NCBI GenBank assembly: GCA_017881725.1
Contig: JADGQO010000214.1
Coordinates: 1-39,694 of the forward strand
Length of the DNA: 39,694 bases
Source of the DNA: Fibrobacteria bacterium
GTDB taxonomy: Bacteria; Fibrobacterota; Fibrobacteria; UBA11236
Reading direction: 5' to 3'
Positions 24,605 through 32,825 of this stretch are shown here, piece by piece. How positions within the stretch are numbered: position 1 is the first letter of the stretch; each line of letters starts with the position of its first letter. A program made the translations under genes and the position numbers. Under the pieces are notes generated by a model. That model was not told the DNA's origin, did no database searches, and saw only the letters and a program-made list of their open reading frames with translations.

Positions 24605-25606
24605 CTAACTATTCGCAGCTACGATAATCGCGCCGACGATCAAGGCAATGAGTCCGATGGCGAATAGTACCGCTCCCACCGTCATTCCGAACACGAAGGG
24701 GAATACGCCGTTGGAGACGAATATCGCGCTGAGGCCGAAGGTCACCGCGCCGATGCCCATCATGGTGACGCCGGTCCTGACCGTACCGCTTCCCGGCCCA
24801 TGGAATTCCTTGTCCCGGTTTTCGGAACTTGGCCCCGTGCCGCCCTGGGCCGATGCCAATTGATCCCGGTAGCGCCAGAACGCTTCGCTGCCCAGATACG
24901 CGGTGTTTTGCGACGCGGAAATTTCCGCCTTGCCGGGCTCCGTGGCCCGGCGCACCTTATTCACGTACTCGTCGATGACGACGCCGGGATCATTGTGGGT
25001 CAAACGGAAGGACGTTTGCGTCATGATGGATCGGAGCTGGATCCTCCGTGCGGTAGTGACTCCCGCCAGCGCGGCCTGCTCGTCCAACGATTCCCCCAGG
25101 CGCATGGCCAGTCCGGGGTGCTTACGCAAAGTCTCCCGCGTGGCCTCCCGTTGCTGCGGAGTGAGGTTGGCCAGCATATCGTTCACTTGGAAAACCGTCG
25201 CGTTCATGGAATCGATATTGTCCGCCATGCGCTTTTGCATGCCGGGATGGTATTGTCCCGCTTCGGAAATATCCCGGAAGGACTGCGTGAGCACCAAGGT
25301 GTGGAGAATATTTTGAAACAGGGTTTCCTGGGGCGCAATCGCATCGCGCAGCCCGAGCGTGATTTCTTTTCCCGTGGCCTGGGCCGTGAAGCCCTCCACG
25401 AACCGACCCTCGCGGACCCGCCGTAATTGCGAATCCAGGTTCGCCAGGTAATCATCCATATTCTCGGGCGTGTGTCCCTGCGCCACCTCGCGCGCACCGC
25501 CCACCCCGCCCACCCCACGCGCCCCGGGCGCGCAGCCCGTGGTCGTGCCCAAGGTCGTCCCTACGGTGACTCCCAATCCTAATTTGATGGCTTTGCGACG
25601 ATCCAT
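24605..25606 (-). CDS. Tat-type lipoprotein with C-terminal membrane helices, unknown function
   Basis: ATG at 25604-25606 follows an excellent GGAGG. The N-terminus MDRRKAIKLGLGVTVG has a twin-arginine-like signal ending in a lipobox (TTTGC), so the protein is probably exported folded or anchored by lipid. A Gly/Val/Ala-rich low-complexity linker follows. The middle (about 50-250) is mostly helical with PQQREATRETLRKHPGLAMRL and similar segments. The last ~60 residues carry two hydrophobic stretches (about 275-295 and 305-333), odd for a lipoprotein. I do not recognise the family. Position between the desaturase-like gene (13-bp gap) and the ketosynthase gene (19-bp gap) makes it part of the lipid/polyketide operon. 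Confidence 0.8.
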   Translation of the reverse strand: MDRRKAIKLGLGVTVGTTLGTTTGCAPGARGVGGVGGAREVAQGHTPENMDDYLANLDSQLRRVREGRFVEGFTAQATGKEITLGLRDAIAPQETLFQNILHTLVLTQSFRDISEAGQYHPGMQKRMADNIDSMNATVFQVNDMLANLTPQQREATRETLRKHPGLAMRLGESLDEQAALAGVTTARRIQLRSIMTQTSFRLTHNDPGVVIDEYVNKVRRATEPGKAEISASQNTAYLGSEAFWRYRDQLASAQGGTGPSSENRDKEFHGPGSGTVRTGVTMMGIGAVTFGLSAIFVSNGVFPFVFGMTVGAVLFAIGLIALIVGAIIVAANS

Positions 25607-25619
25607 TTTTCCTCCGCGA

Positions 25620-26531
25620 TTAACCGAGATGGCGGAGGACATCCTCCGGCGTTGCGATGGCAAGCCCGACCAGCTTCCCAATCCTTTTACAGGCCCGCAG
25701 CTTGACCGCGCCGAATACTTGCTGCGCATGACGTAGATAGGATCCGTCGGCCGAACTCGCCGCTTGCCTTCCCAGGAATTCATTCACCGGATGCTTGACG
25801 CGATCATTATCCTGGAACCACAGGTACAGGACCTTCAATGCGTCACGGCGATCACGTTCTGGATTTTGCGATCGGGCCAGATGGATTTTGGCGTAAGCGT
25901 AAAAACTGCTCGCATGCCGGGCCTCATCATTACTCAGGTTCAAGGCGATGCCGGCCAGCACGGGTTCCGGGCTGTGCACGTGCAAGCTGTGGTAATTCGT
26001 GGCAGCCACCATTTCCGAAATGATGTTCGAGACCAAGGTCCCCATGCGCGATTTCATGAACGGCGCCGTACCCCGGCCTTGCAGCATGAACTCCGCATCC
26101 ACCGTCACGCCGAAATGTCCCAGCCATTTGAGCAGCGCTTGCGGGTGGCGCATTTCCTCATAAAACCAAACCGAAACCCATTGCGAAAAATCCGCATCGT
26201 CCCAAAAATCCTTGAGGAAGCGTTGGCTGGCCGTGAACGTGGTCAATTCGGAATACGCGCTTTGGCGGATTAATTCCAGCCACTCGGGACTGACGGTTCC
26301 CGGTTTGATTTCCGCCCACGGAACATCTTCCATGCGCCAACGAACGCGCTCCGCTTTTTCGGAGAGCCGGTAGCAAATCGCCTCGCTCAAAAAACTTTTC
26401 CGGGCCGCAGGGGCCGGATTTTCCAGCGTCCGCACTTCAGGCATCGGTGTTTCAGGCATGGTCATTTCGGGCATCGTCAATTCCGCGGGGAAAGCAGGCC
26501 CCATTCCGACTGGTTTTGAAATATCGCGCAT
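25620..26531 (-). CDS. Ferritin-like acyl-ACP-desaturase-type diiron protein
   Basis: The protein has all six diiron ligands of the type-2 fatty acid desaturase/ferritin fold. Numbered from ATG 26531 these are Glu95 (SAYSELTTF), Glu126 and His129 (YEEMRH), Glu173 (ISEMVAATNY), and Glu203 and His206 (NDEARHASS). The helices around them (WVSVWFYEEMRHPQALLKWL) match soluble acyl-ACP desaturases. It would use O2 to desaturate or hydroxylate an ACP-bound chain. The start is uncertain: ATG 26531 lacks a Shine-Dalgarno and a TTG at 26555 is possible. A triple 15-bp repeat lies near the N-terminus. It is the first gene of the lipid/polyketide operon. An AurF-like N-oxygenase is a less likely alternative. 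Confidence 0.82.
   Translation of the reverse strand: MRDISKPVGMGPAFPAELTMPEMTMPETPMPEVRTLENPAPAARKSFLSEAICYRLSEKAERVRWRMEDVPWAEIKPGTVSPEWLELIRQSAYSELTTFTASQRFLKDFWDDADFSQWVSVWFYEEMRHPQALLKWLGHFGVTVDAEFMLQGRGTAPFMKSRMGTLVSNIISEMVAATNYHSLHVHSPEPVLAGIALNLSNDEARHASSFYAYAKIHLARSQNPERDRRDALKVLYLWFQDNDRVKHPVNEFLGRQAASSADGSYLRHAQQVFGAVKLRACKRIGKLVGLAIATPEDVLRHLG
26434..26478 (-). repeat. Three 15-bp tandem repeats in the desaturase-like gene
   Basis: Units ACTTCAGGCATCGGT, GTTTCAGGCATGGTC and ATTTCGGGCATCGTC encode a run of MPE-containing pentapeptides near the N-terminus. The frame is kept. The region lies before the folded domain and is probably a flexible tail. Confidence 0.8.
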
Positions 26532-26604
26532 AGAATGGTTAATACTGATTTTCAAACTACTTGCTCATCCGATTTTTGACGAATCGAACGCAGCGAATGT
26601 TCCC

Positions 26605-26680
26605 CGGTTTTCGGGATAAGCCTTTATATGCGCGGATCCACGCGAGCTCCGCGGTCGCGGTAGGCGCACACCCTGCGGCC
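26605..26680 (+). repeat. Dispersed intergenic repeat, copy 3 (extended)
   Basis: It reads CCGGTTTTCGGGATAAG, then TTTATATGCGCGGATCC, then ACGCGAGCTCCGCGGTC and GCGGTAGGCGCA. The match to copy 2 (15943-16030) covers about 75 bp including the AT-rich front part. It lies between the divergent desaturase-like gene and the frameshifted small gene. Confidence 0.75.
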
Positions 26681-26702
26681 TCTTACCGGCAAACCTCCAT
26701 GG

Positions 26703-27123
26703 ATGTACATTCCCAAGACCATGAGCCATGAGATATTGTTAACAGGCACTCCCAAGAAAGTCGCGCTTGTTTTCGTCGGTTTGATATTTTTCCTTCTCCT
26801 CTTGAATTCAGCGCTCGTGCACTTCAACAAACCCGCCATCGCCGGATTGAACCGGAAGGGCTTGATCGAACAGATCGGTCCGCGGATGGGGAGAGAGGGC
26901 CATCGCGTCGATTGTCGTTGATGACAGCGGCGGAACGCGAACCCGGTATTTTACGATGGACTGGAATCCGGGAAAAAAGAAATGGACATGTGATTTCTAT
27001 TCTTCGGGGGATAACTCCGGCGTCCATCCCGAGGAAAACGGCTTCGAATTGCTCGGAAGATTTTTTTTACGGACCCGGTTGGAAGGCGCCTCGGAATACC
27101 AGGACCGCCCTGTCCAACCGTAA
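26703..27123 (+). pseudogene. Small membrane protein gene broken by a frameshift
   Basis: From ATG 26703 the frame encodes an N-terminal segment with one clear transmembrane helix (KVALVFVGLIFFLLLLNSAL, about residues 19-38) and then stops at 26919-26921. In the +1 frame, sequence continuing from about 26893 reads as good protein: ERAIASIVVDDSGGTRTRYF, then MDWNPGKKKWTCDFYSSG and LLGRFFLRTRLEG, to TAA at 27121-27123. Removing one G from the GGGG run at 26888-26891 joins the two into a ~140-residue protein. So either the gene is inactivated, the base call is wrong, or the homopolymer varies. I do not recognise the family; a single-pass protein with a soluble C-terminal domain is all that can be said. 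Confidence 0.6.
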
Positions 27124-27219
27124 CAAATCCACTAAAATTCCTGACCTCACCTCTGGGGCGGCCTCCCACCGTGTCCGGATACGATTGCTAATTTTCATCC
27201 CGCCCACGAAAGGCCCGCC

Positions 27220-27876
27220 ATGCTCACCACTTCGCGTTTCACTCACCGGTACCTGCCCGCCACCCAACCCGGCCCCGTCGAAAAAGTCATGGTCGTTTTC
27301 CACGGCCTCGGCGATTCCTTGGATGGCTACGCGTGGATGCCGTCCGAGCTCCGTCTCCCGCAACTATCCTATTTGCTCGTCAACGCCCCCGACGATTATT
27401 ACGGCGGCTACTCCTGGTTCGACTTGACCGGCGGTGGCGTGTTCCTGGGTGGAGCGCTCCAAGGCATTTTGCGCAGCCGCGGCTTGGTACTGGGGCTCAT
27501 CGAAGAACTCATCGCGCAAGGAATCGCGCCCGGGGACATTCTCCTTTTCGGTTTCAGCCAGGGCTGCCTCGTGGCCATCGACGCGGGGCTCCGCACGGAA
27601 CATGTTTTGGGCGGTGTGTGCGGCGTATCGGGTTGGATCGCGTTCATGGAGGAATATCCCAAAAATTTTTCCGCCGTCGCCAAGCGGCAGAAATTCCTGG
27701 TGACCCACGGTTTACAGGACCCGATCTTGCCCTTCGAGCGCACCGCGGAGCAATGCCGCGAATTATCCGGCATGGGCCTGGACCTGGCCTTCCAGGCCTA
27801 TCCCAAGGTGCATACCATAGTGCCCGAAGAATTGGCTTTCATCCGGAATTGGATCAAGGATCGGATTTCTGGGTAA
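27220..27876 (+). CDS. Alpha/beta-hydrolase, phospholipase/carboxylesterase family
   Basis: This 218-residue hydrolase has the complete catalytic triad: Ser113 in the nucleophile elbow GFSQG, Asp167 in HGLQDPILPF and His198 in YPKVHTIVPEE. The oxyanion region VVFHGLGDSLDGY at 25-37 and NAPDDYYGGYSWFDL at 55-69 are typical of the carboxylesterase/acyl-protein thioesterase-like family (YpfH/EstB type). There is no signal peptide, so it is cytosolic. The physiological ester is unknown. It stands alone on the plus strand, 96 bp after the frameshifted small gene. Confidence 0.92.
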   Translation: MLTTSRFTHRYLPATQPGPVEKVMVVFHGLGDSLDGYAWMPSELRLPQLSYLLVNAPDDYYGGYSWFDLTGGGVFLGGALQGILRSRGLVLGLIEELIAQGIAPGDILLFGFSQGCLVAIDAGLRTEHVLGGVCGVSGWIAFMEEYPKNFSAVAKRQKFLVTHGLQDPILPFERTAEQCRELSGMGLDLAFQAYPKVHTIVPEELAFIRNWIKDRISG

Positions 27877-28124
27877 CTTAGGAGTTACCGTGGCCCGGAA
27901 GCGTTCCCAGCGGATCGGTCGCTTCCCGGGGCCGCGCGGAATTCAACCTTGTAGGCGCGGCGGCGCGCGGGACCTTGGCTCACCGATGGCAATCCCGGCA
28001 AAAAAGAATTCCCGGTTTCCGGTTCATGGATGCTACTTTTCCGTTTCGGAATCCGAAGCGGCGCGTTCTGCGGCTTTTCTTCCCGGCGACCGGCTTCACT
28101 TCCGCAAATCAACAAGGAGATTGC

Positions 28125-28769
28125 ATGCGTTCTTATCGAGTACTTGCTTATCGTTCCGCGCTCGTGGCCGGATTGTCGCTTTTTTCCGGATTGGCCTCGG
28201 CGCTTTCCTTCGGCGTGGGACCCCTCGGGGGACTGAACCTGGGCAATAGCAGCATGGACGTTCCTTCCGGGTCTTCCGTGAAGACCGAGATCAAGAGCGG
28301 TTTGGCGATCGGCGCCCGCGCCGAACTGGGCGTCACCAAACCCTATAGCCTATTGCTCGAGCCCATGTACTTGCAAAGAGGCGCCGTCGAAACCTCGACA
28401 TCTCTCGGCCTATCCAGTAAAACCGAAACAAGTATGAATTACCTGGAGCTACCCATCTTGGTAAAAGCGAAATTCGGCGCCATGAAGGCGCATGCTTACG
28501 TTTTCGCGGGACCGAGCTTGGGCATTTTCCTCAGCGGCGAAGGCGTAACCGGAGGCGTAACCCAGAAAGCCGACAGCATCTCGACCTTCAACTTCGCGGG
28601 AGAAATCGGCGCGGGAGGAAGCTATCAGGTCCAAAAATTCATCTATCTGAACGTCGACGCCCGCTATTCTTACGGATTCACCAACACAAATGATCGCAAT
28701 GATAAAATCACCTGGGAAAACCGCGACATCCGCATCATGGCTTGCGTCTTATTCCATTTGACGGAATAA
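28125..28769 (+). CDS. PorT/OmpA-like outer-membrane beta-barrel protein
   Basis: AAGGAG at 28114-28119 fixes the ATG at 28125. The 214-residue product has a signal peptide of ~26 residues (MRSYRVLAYRSALVAGLSLF) and then an eight-strand-like pattern of alternating hydrophobic residues: SFGVGPLGGLNLGN, GLAIGARAELGV, SLLLEPMYLQRG, NYLELPILVKAKFG, AHAYVFAGPSLGIFLSG, GEIGAGGSYQV and LNVDARYSYGFTN. The ELPILVKAKF turn is typical of the outer membrane beta-barrel family OMP_b-brl_2 (PorT-like). It probably has a structural or small-channel role. No partner gene is adjacent. Confidence 0.85.
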   Translation: MRSYRVLAYRSALVAGLSLFSGLASALSFGVGPLGGLNLGNSSMDVPSGSSVKTEIKSGLAIGARAELGVTKPYSLLLEPMYLQRGAVETSTSLGLSSKTETSMNYLELPILVKAKFGAMKAHAYVFAGPSLGIFLSGEGVTGGVTQKADSISTFNFAGEIGAGGSYQVQKFIYLNVDARYSYGFTNTNDRNDKITWENRDIRIMACVLFHLTE

Positions 28770-28779
28770 TTCGATCCCG

Positions 28780-28902
28780 CTACTTCATCCGCAAGGATTT
28801 GAGCGCGCCGGACAGGGAATGATTGTACTCGGGCGCTACAAAGACGAAGCCGTCCAGGGCGTCGATGCACGCCGACCACGCCTTGGTATGCGCCTTGGCG
28901 TA
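28780..28902 (-). pseudogene. Fragment of an NADPH-dependent FMN reductase
   Basis: A 40-residue open stretch, bounded by a TAA just upstream and TAG at 28780-28782, includes [20 protein letters not shown] followed by [10 protein letters not shown]. This is the conserved core of NAD(P)H-dependent FMN reductases (W...I...DGFVxVxPEYNxSxxGALK). Everything before and after this core is missing. It is a decayed remnant between the barrel gene and ppk2. Confidence 0.6.
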
Positions 28903-28993
28903 TTACAGTGATTTCCGGATGACCACGGTTAAATTTTCCATCCGACCTCGAAAAAAGTATTTTCGGAATTCCGGTTTAACCGAAAGCTCCGAA

Positions 28994-29875
28994 ATGAAAC
29001 TCAATGCGACGAATTTCCTGGTCCCTCCCGGGGAAAAGGTAAACCTCCGGAAATGGGCGACGAAAACCGAATCTTTCTGCCCATCCAAGGAAGCCTACCA
29101 AAAGCTGTTGGCGGAACATCTCGAAAAGATGTCCAAGCTGCAACGCCTGCTGTACGCGTCCGATCGCTATTCCGTATTGCTGATTTTCCAGGCGATGGAT
29201 ACCGCAGGCAAGGACGGGGCCATCCGCCACGTCATGTCGGGAATCAATCCGCAGGGTTGCCAGGTCTTCAGTTTCCAGCAGCCCAGCCGCGAAGAATTGG
29301 ATCACGATTTTTTGTGGCGCACCACCTGCCGCCTGCCGGAACGCGGGCGCATCGGCATCTTCAACCGATCCTATTATGAGGAGGTGCTGGTGGCGCGGGT
29401 GCATCCGGAGATCCTCGCCGGGCAAGGCCTGCCGAAGATCCTGCTCGAAGGCAAATCCATCTGGAAGGAACGCTATCGATCGATTACCGATTTCGAAGCG
29501 CATCTCCATCGCAACGGCACCCGGATCATCAAAATATTCCTCCACCTTTCCAAAGAGGAGCAACGCCAGCGCTTATTGGCGCGTATCGATGATCCGGATA
29601 AGAACTGGAAATTCAGCGCGGCGGACATCAAGGAAAGACAATTTTGGGACCAATATATCTCGGCCTATGAATCCTGCCTGACTGAAACGAGCACGTCCCA
29701 TGCCCCATGGTATGTGGTTCCCGCGGATGACAAGCATGATGCGCGCCTTGCGATTTCCCAAATCGTCCTCGAAACCCTGAAGGACCTGGATATGGCTTAT
29801 CCGCACGCGGACAAGGCCAGGCGCAAACAGTTGCAGGAAATCCGCGAAAGTTTGGAACGCCAGGCGACTCCCTGA
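28994..29875 (+). CDS. ppk2: Polyphosphate kinase 2 family protein
   Basis: From ATG 28994 the protein has 293 residues, the usual size of a single-domain PPK2. It carries the Walker A motif in [14 protein letters not shown] (about 67-80), the Walker B region [20 protein letters not shown], the [14 protein letters not shown] lid region and [20 protein letters not shown] near the end. PPK2 enzymes transfer phosphate between polyphosphate and nucleotides. This sequence looks like the single-domain type that phosphorylates nucleoside mono- or diphosphates, but the subclass cannot be fixed by eye. Upstream in-frame ATG/GTG codons exist; the region before 28994 overlaps the FMN-reductase scrap and reads poorly, so the later start is favoured. 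No partner gene is linked. Confidence 0.93.
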   Translation: MKLNATNFLVPPGEKVNLRKWATKTESFCPSKEAYQKLLAEHLEKMSKLQRLLYASDRYSVLLIFQAMDTAGKDGAIRHVMSGINPQGCQVFSFQQPSREELDHDFLWRTTCRLPERGRIGIFNRSYYEEVLVARVHPEILAGQGLPKILLEGKSIWKERYRSITDFEAHLHRNGTRIIKIFLHLSKEEQRQRLLARIDDPDKNWKFSAADIKERQFWDQYISAYESCLTETSTSHAPWYVVPADDKHDARLAISQIVLETLKDLDMAYPHADKARRKQLQEIRESLERQATP

Positions 29876-29958
29876 GGAATCATTTGGGAGCGCGGACGAT
29901 TTCGATGAGACCCAAATCGAGGGGCAGTGGATGGACTGGTTGAGTCCGGTTACGAGAC

Positions 29959-30882
29959 TCAATGAGGGCGCGCAGCGCAATCCAGGCATGGGAAGGGCAC
30001 CGGTGAGTTGCCTCGCTTGGGCAGATAGGAACTGCCCAAGGTTTTCCGCACCTCCTCCTCCACGTTGATGCTATTGTACAGGAAGCGGCCCCGACTCTTG
30101 AGGACCCCGTTCGAAAAAACATACTCGCTGTCCGCCTTTTCTCCCCGGTAGGTAAACCGAAGCGAATCAACGGATCCGGCAGTCGGATGCTGGGTGGTTA
30201 TATACAGTTCATTGTCGTTGCTGTCCGTCAAGGTTTCCGTGACGCTGGAATCAAATTTGACGGAACTTCCATCAACCGCGAATAGAGGGATTTTTACCCA
30301 CTCCACTTCCATCCGGCGCTTCGGATCGCGGACCCTTAATGCCGCCCGATAGCGCAGCGTAGACCCTCTCCACGGTGTTTCAACCTGGACCGTATCCGTG
30401 TCCCCGTCCGAGCTGTAACCCAATCGATACGAGCCTAGGCTCAGCAGTGAGGCGCGTGTTGTATCGGCATATAAGGAATCGCTGTAAGCATCCAAGCGTC
30501 CATTGGCATAATGAAAATCAAGGACATTGAGGCTTGCGGTCGCAGTGCCCATGATTCGGAATTTTTCAAGTGTACGCACATTTTCTCCGTTACTTCCGTA
30601 GAAATGCCGCGCCAGCACCAGGGATGTTGTCGGGGTGTTGCCGTCGTAATTCATGTCGAGATAGTATTGGACCCGGAGACTGTCTCGAGCGTCATACTCC
30701 CGGAACCTTCCCGCCGAAGGTTGCTCCTGTAAATCATAGAGCACGATCTTGGACCAATACCGGGTTTCGCGCGGCGACGGCGCCGTCGAATCGCCGACCT
30801 TGGAACATGCGCAACATGCGCATATGGTAAGCAAAATCGCACCGACATCGTTATTCGGCGATTTCCAAAAAAGTCTCGGCAT
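29959..30882 (-). CDS. Lipoprotein of unknown function
   Basis: I chose ATG at 30880-30882 because it gives a lipoprotein signal MPRLFWKSPNNDVGAILLTI ending in a Cys-rich lipobox region (ICACCACS). The ~307-residue product has an all-beta look: repeated strands with Tyr, Ser, Asp and Thr, such as RVQYYLDMNYDGNTPTTSLV, FHYANGRLDAYSDSLYADTT and DSLRFTYRGEKADSEYVFS, which resemble YD/RHS-like or hypothetical secreted proteins of Bacteroidota and Fibrobacterota. I do not recognise a family. It is divergent from the SIMPL-domain gene with only 40 bp between start codons, so the promoters overlap. The C-terminal tail lies opposite the PPK2 3' flank. Confidence 0.8.
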   Translation of the reverse strand: MPRLFWKSPNNDVGAILLTICACCACSKVGDSTAPSPRETRYWSKIVLYDLQEQPSAGRFREYDARDSLRVQYYLDMNYDGNTPTTSLVLARHFYGSNGENVRTLEKFRIMGTATASLNVLDFHYANGRLDAYSDSLYADTTRASLLSLGSYRLGYSSDGDTDTVQVETPWRGSTLRYRAALRVRDPKRRMEVEWVKIPLFAVDGSSVKFDSSVTETLTDSNDNELYITTQHPTAGSVDSLRFTYRGEKADSEYVFSNGVLKSRGRFLYNSINVEEEVRKTLGSSYLPKRGNSPVPFPCLDCAARPH

Positions 30883-30922
30883 TGTTACAATAAATACATT
30901 AACCCCAAAAAAGGATTCCTCC

Positions 30923-31639
30923 ATGAAAAATCCCTATGTGTTATTACCATTTTTATTGGTCGGATGTCAAACCCTGGAGAAGCGGGAAGCCGCGCCTAGA
31001 ATTATCGAAGTAGTCGGAATCGGCAAGATCAAAACCTTGCCCGACCAGGTCGAGATATCCATCAAGTCGGAGTTTACCCGGCCGAACATGCGCGACGCCG
31101 TGCGGGAAACGCAGAACACCATCGACGAGGTTTTGAAAGTCGCGCGGAAATACGCCAAGGATTCCTATGACATCAAAACGAGCAATATCTCGGCGAACAA
31201 GGACTACGAATACGTGGGCCAAAAGTCCGTCTTCCGTGGATATCAGGCCAGCCAGGCCATGGACATCACCTTAAAAGACATCTCGCGTTTCGAGAAGTTC
31301 ACGGAGGAGATTTTGGCCACGCGCGTCTCCCAAATTGAAAACCTAACCTTTTCGAATTCCCAGGTGGACAGTATTCTACGCGAGGTGGACATGCTCGCCA
31401 TCGACGACGCGCGCAATTCGGCGGAAAAAATCTGCGGACGAACGCATGTCAAGCTGGGAAAAATACTGAGGATCTCGAATTATGGGCCGTCGGCGGAGGA
31501 CCCGGCCGAGTTAGACGGGCCTCGGGTCAGCGGCCGCATCGGGTTATTCAATAAGGAAATCGGGGGTCGGGGATTCCAAGTCCTCCCGGAAATCATGGTG
31601 TACAGCAAAACCGCATTCGTGACGTACGAAATCGAATGA
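30923..31639 (+). CDS. SIMPL-domain (DUF541) lipoprotein
   Basis: ATG at 30923 has AAGGA about 8 bases upstream. The short signal MKNPYVLLPFLLVGC ends in a lipobox (Cys15). The remaining ~220 residues form a SIMPL (DUF541) domain, marked by IIEVVGIGKIKTLPDQVEIS at the start, QNTIDEVLKVARKYAKDSYD, ASQAMDITLKDISRFEKFTE and ARNSAEKICGRTHVKLGKIL. SIMPL proteins are periplasmic or membrane-anchored and of poorly known function; in some bacteria they affect oxidative stress or envelope integrity. Divergent from a second lipoprotein gene 40 bp away. Confidence 0.9.
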   Translation: MKNPYVLLPFLLVGCQTLEKREAAPRIIEVVGIGKIKTLPDQVEISIKSEFTRPNMRDAVRETQNTIDEVLKVARKYAKDSYDIKTSNISANKDYEYVGQKSVFRGYQASQAMDITLKDISRFEKFTEEILATRVSQIENLTFSNSQVDSILREVDMLAIDDARNSAEKICGRTHVKLGKILRISNYGPSAEDPAELDGPRVSGRIGLFNKEIGGRGFQVLPEIMVYSKTAFVTYEIE

Positions 31640-31677
31640 ACCGGAAGTGGAAGGCCGACGCGCCCGCCCACCGGGAT

Positions 31678-31715
31678 CGCCTACCGAGACCGCGGAGACC
31701 GCGTCGATCCGCGCC
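31678..31715 (-). repeat. Dispersed intergenic repeat, copy 4
   Basis: On the minus strand this reads GGCGCGGATCGACGCGG, TCTCCGCGGTCTCGGTAGGCG. It lies between the convergent SIMPL and ThrH genes. Confidence 0.7.
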
Positions 31716-31774
31716 TTGGATCGGTTCCATTTGCCCGCCCACCGGGCTCGCCACCCGGCATGCCCCGTGAAGAC

Positions 31775-32374
31775 TCACAAATTTTGCGCGATGAAATCCT
31801 GCAACTCGGAATATTCCTGAAGATTCCCGTACTCCGGGAATTGCTCGCGGATATTGGCCGGAGCGCGGAAGAAGCTCGCGGTATGCGCCTCTTTCAGCAT
31901 ATGAATGTCGTTATAAGAATCCCCCGCCGCCAACACGCGCAGATTTAAAGATCGCAAGGCCTGCACGGCTTTCGCCTTGGCATTTTCCTGACGCAGGAAA
32001 AATTCCAGTTTCTCCGTCTCCGCGTTGAAGCTGATATTGTGCGCCAACAAAGTCGGCCGTCCCAACAGGCGCATGAAATGCCCGGCGAACTCATAAAAGG
32101 TATCGGACAGGATCACCAATTGGTATCGCTCGCGGATCCAATCCAAAAATTCGCGCGCGCCGGGAAACACTTCCAGCTCGCTGATGTAGCCCTGAATCTT
32201 TTCCAAAGTCACGCCGTGCTTATGGCAAATGACGATGCGCCGCTCCATCAACTCGCGGTAATCCTTCACGTCACGGGTGGTCAGATTCAGTTCTTGGATT
32301 TGCGTGCGGCGGGCGACGTGGATCCAAATCTCGGGCGTCAACACGCCTTCCATATCGAGACAAACGACTTTCAT
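31775..32374 (-). CDS. thrH: ThrH-type phosphoserine phosphatase / homoserine phosphotransferase
   Basis: This 199-residue HAD-family protein closely follows Pseudomonas ThrH: VCLDMEGVLTPEIWI at the N-terminus with the nucleophile Asp7, then TTRDVKDYRELMERR, ELEVFPGAREFLDWIRERYQ, LVILSDTFYEF and VLAAGDSYNDIHMLKEAH. ThrH dephosphorylates phosphoserine and can move phosphate to homoserine. Length (205 in Pseudomonas) agrees. It is the last of a minus-strand group with the DUF3467 and phosphatase genes. It might serve serine or threonine metabolism; no other amino acid gene is near. Confidence 0.95.
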   Translation of the reverse strand: MKVVCLDMEGVLTPEIWIHVARRTQIQELNLTTRDVKDYRELMERRIVICHKHGVTLEKIQGYISELEVFPGAREFLDWIRERYQLVILSDTFYEFAGHFMRLLGRPTLLAHNISFNAETEKLEFFLRQENAKAKAVQALRSLNLRVLAAGDSYNDIHMLKEAHTASFFRAPANIREQFPEYGNLQEYSELQDFIAQNL

Positions 32375-32408
32375 GGCATATCCTTTACAAAGCGATTTAA
32401 AAATCGAT

Positions 32409-32747
32409 TTACAAATCGAATTCGCCCGGCGGCCGGGAGCCAGGGATATTGGGCGGGTTGATGACGCCGAAATTGCGTTCGTAGCGCGAGAGATTCTCCT
32501 GCAAGGTCGCGATCAAGGACTTGGCGTGCATGGGCGTCATGATGATGCGGCTGTATACCTTGCCCTTGGGTGGACCCGGCAAGAGGCGCGCGAAGTCGAT
32601 CACAAATTCCGATGGCGAGTGGCTCACCAAAACGAGGTTGGAATAAATGCCCTCGGCCGCCGCTTCGGAAAGCTCGATGTTGATTTGCGGCTGGTTGGGA
32701 TTGGGTCCCTGGTTCTGATTTTCGAATTCGCTGTTGGGCGCGACCAT
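32409..32747 (-). CDS. DUF3467 family protein
   Basis: This 112-residue protein has the DUF3467 core: QINIELSEAAAEGIYSNLVL, VSHSPSEFVIDFARLLPG, KVYSRIIMTPMHAKSLIATL and NLSRYERNFGVI. The family is small, cytosolic and of unknown function, widespread in bacteria. The N-terminus is rich in Asn, Gln and Pro. It lies 34 bp upstream of thrH and is probably co-transcribed. Confidence 0.93.
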   Translation of the reverse strand: MVAPNSEFENQNQGPNPNQPQINIELSEAAAEGIYSNLVLVSHSPSEFVIDFARLLPGPPKGKVYSRIIMTPMHAKSLIATLQENLSRYERNFGVINPPNIPGSRPPGEFDL

Positions 32748-32825
32748 ATGGCCTCTCCGATCGGATGCTGTGAATCGAAGGGCAAATATAGTAAGCCGGA
32801 GGATCGGAGCTTTTTCGGCACCCTG

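Noticed and set aside
29880..30000. A different-frame continuation of the lipoprotein (WIALRALIESRNRTQPVHPL)
   Set aside because: It reads like protein, but the lipoprotein ends normally in its own frame and there is no clear break point; not enough to claim a frameshift.
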